Shown here: positions 42,578 through 43,357 of the stretch, piece after piece
Layout of the letters: each line of letters begins with the position of its first letter
Numbering within the stretch: position 1 is the stretch's first letter
NCBI GenBank assembly: GCA_035650495.1
Contig: DASRHK010000106.1
Location: 1 to 43,357, forward strand
Length of the DNA: 43,357 nt
DNA from: DASRHK01 sp035650495
Lineage (GTDB): Bacteria > Pseudomonadota > Gammaproteobacteria > Nevskiales > Nevskiaceae
Direction: 5' to 3'
Translations under genes and position numbers: made by a program
Notes under the pieces: model-generated
Told to the model about the DNA's origin: nothing
Databases searched by the model: none
Seen by the model: only the letters and a program-made list of their open reading frames with translations

Positions 42578-43357
42578 TCACCAGTAGAGGAACACGCTGA
42601 CGATGTGGATCACGAGCGCGACGAGCAGGCCGACCGTCAGCGGCACGTGGAAATACAGCCACACGTTGAGCCGCGCGCGCAGCGTGATGTCGCGATTGAT
42701 GCGCTCGACCAGCAGCTTGCGCTGCGCGACCGTCTGCAAGACCTTCTGCAGCGACTCGCCGCGTGGATCGCGGCCTGCATCGAAGATCTGTCCGGCGACG
42801 AACATGATCGTCTGCGGCCGGCGCTGGCCTGGCGCCGCGGCCGGCGTGTCGCGCATCGGCATCGGCTGCGGCGATTGCGCGATCTGCGTCTTCTTCAGCG
42901 AGAAGAAGCTTTCCAGATCGGAGCGCTGATCGGGCGCCGCATAGTTGCCGCTCAACTGCTCCCAGGTCGAGCCGCCGATGCGGACCTTGCCGACCGATTT
43001 CGCAACGACCGCGTGCGTCTCCGGATCGACCTTGTCGGCGAGTGCGAGCGCGGCTTCGTCGAGGCGCGCAATTTCGGCGAGCATGGCATCGAATCCCATC
43101 TGATCGCGATTCGCCGTGATCCGCTCGGGCAGCGTCGCGTAAACGATCACGCCGTAAATTCCGCTGATGATGACGAGCACCATCAGCGCATACGCGAACG
43201 TGTGGATGTTCCAGCCGAAGTGAAAGCCGGTGTGCAGCGTCGCCACGAAGAGCAGCGACAGTCCGAGGTAGACGTGCGCGGAGGTCCACAGCTGCGCCTG
43301 GCCGCGACCTTCGCGATAGCGCCGCTTGCGCACGCCGAACCACGCGAGCCAGAAGAT
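42578..43357 (-). CDS. Histidine-rich membrane protein, possible b-type cytochrome subunit (N-terminus cut by window edge)
   Basis: 259 residues are visible, open to the right edge, so the true start is outside. Two N-terminal helices carry several His (SAHVYLGLSLLFVATLHTGFHFG, then NIHTFAYALMVLVII). A soluble part of about 120 residues follows, then a C-terminal helix with His (LYFHVPLTVGLLVALVIHIV). The spacing of His within helices fits heme-b ligation, as in cytochrome b561- or NarI-like quinol oxidases, but this is resemblance only. It ends 5 bases before the FHA-decaheme gene start, so it could pass electrons from quinol to that cytochrome (inference). Confidence 0.6.
   Translation of the reverse strand: MFWLAWFGVRKRRYREGRGQAQLWTSAHVYLGLSLLFVATLHTGFHFGWNIHTFAYALMVLVIISGIYGVIVYATLPERITANRDQMGFDAMLAEIARLDEAALALADKVDPETHAVVAKSVGKVRIGGSTWEQLSGNYAAPDQRSDLESFFSLKKTQIAQSPQPMPMRDTPAAAPGQRRPQTIMFVAGQIFDAGRDPRGESLQKVLQTVAQRKLLVERINRDITLRARLNVWLYFHVPLTVGLLVALVIHIVSVFLYW

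Overview
The window is about 43 kb of GC-rich, tightly packed DNA with no insertion sequence, integrase, phage gene or CRISPR array that I could see. Codon use, a 2-gene GDP-fucose module, Wza/Wzc/Wzm/Wzt-type export genes, FecR, multiheme cytochromes and outer-membrane beta-barrels point to a Gram-negative proteobacterium. Beta- or gammaproteobacterial is my best guess; no 16S or other clear marker is present to settle it. There is no gene-free stretch longer than 300 bases; the longest gap is the roughly 150 bases before the first tRNA.

Left edge (1-808, minus): the N-terminal part of a membrane-anchored ClpP/crotonase-fold protein, cut by the window edge. Then tRNA-Ala(GGC) and tRNA-Glu(TTC) at 963-1128.

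Polysaccharide locus (1153-33005). Left part: gmd, fcl and a glycosyltransferase on plus, a sugar-nucleotide epimerase on minus, and a GT4 on plus. Middle part: a long minus-strand series (19684 down to 6382) of translationally coupled genes: GT2, GT4, two acyltransferase-3 paralogues, GT8, five consecutive GT2 genes carrying six GT2 domains, a Wzy-like polymerase and a methyltransferase. A sulfotransferase on plus (19718-20458) separates this from the right part, a second minus-strand series (33005 down to 20455): wcaJ-type initiating transferase, outer-membrane barrel, short Wza-like OPX protein, Wzc-like tyrosine kinase, a TPR-like membrane protein, an O-antigen ligase/polymerase, a FecR-domain protein, Wzm, Wzt and an RGP/GT75-like protein. 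Together these could start a chain on undecaprenyl phosphate, extend it, decorate it with fucose, acyl, methyl and sulfate groups, and export it. A Wzx flippase is absent. The locus is bracketed by two tRNA pairs, Ala/Glu on the left and Cys/Leu on the right. In both cases the outermost polysaccharide gene lies directly downstream of the tRNAs in the same direction, with no visible terminator.

Right region (33304-43357, minus): an apparent operon of five genes, in transcription order a membrane protein with histidine-bearing helices (cut by the edge), an FHA-TM-decaheme cytochrome, a lipoprotein with two GlcG/HbpS-like domains, an outer-membrane beta-barrel with a proline-rich RRRPG-repeat N-terminus, and a 1223-residue decaheme cytochrome with a C-terminal LVIVD-type propeller. 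It looks like a trans-envelope electron conduit of unfamiliar composition, and it is the most interesting part of the window.
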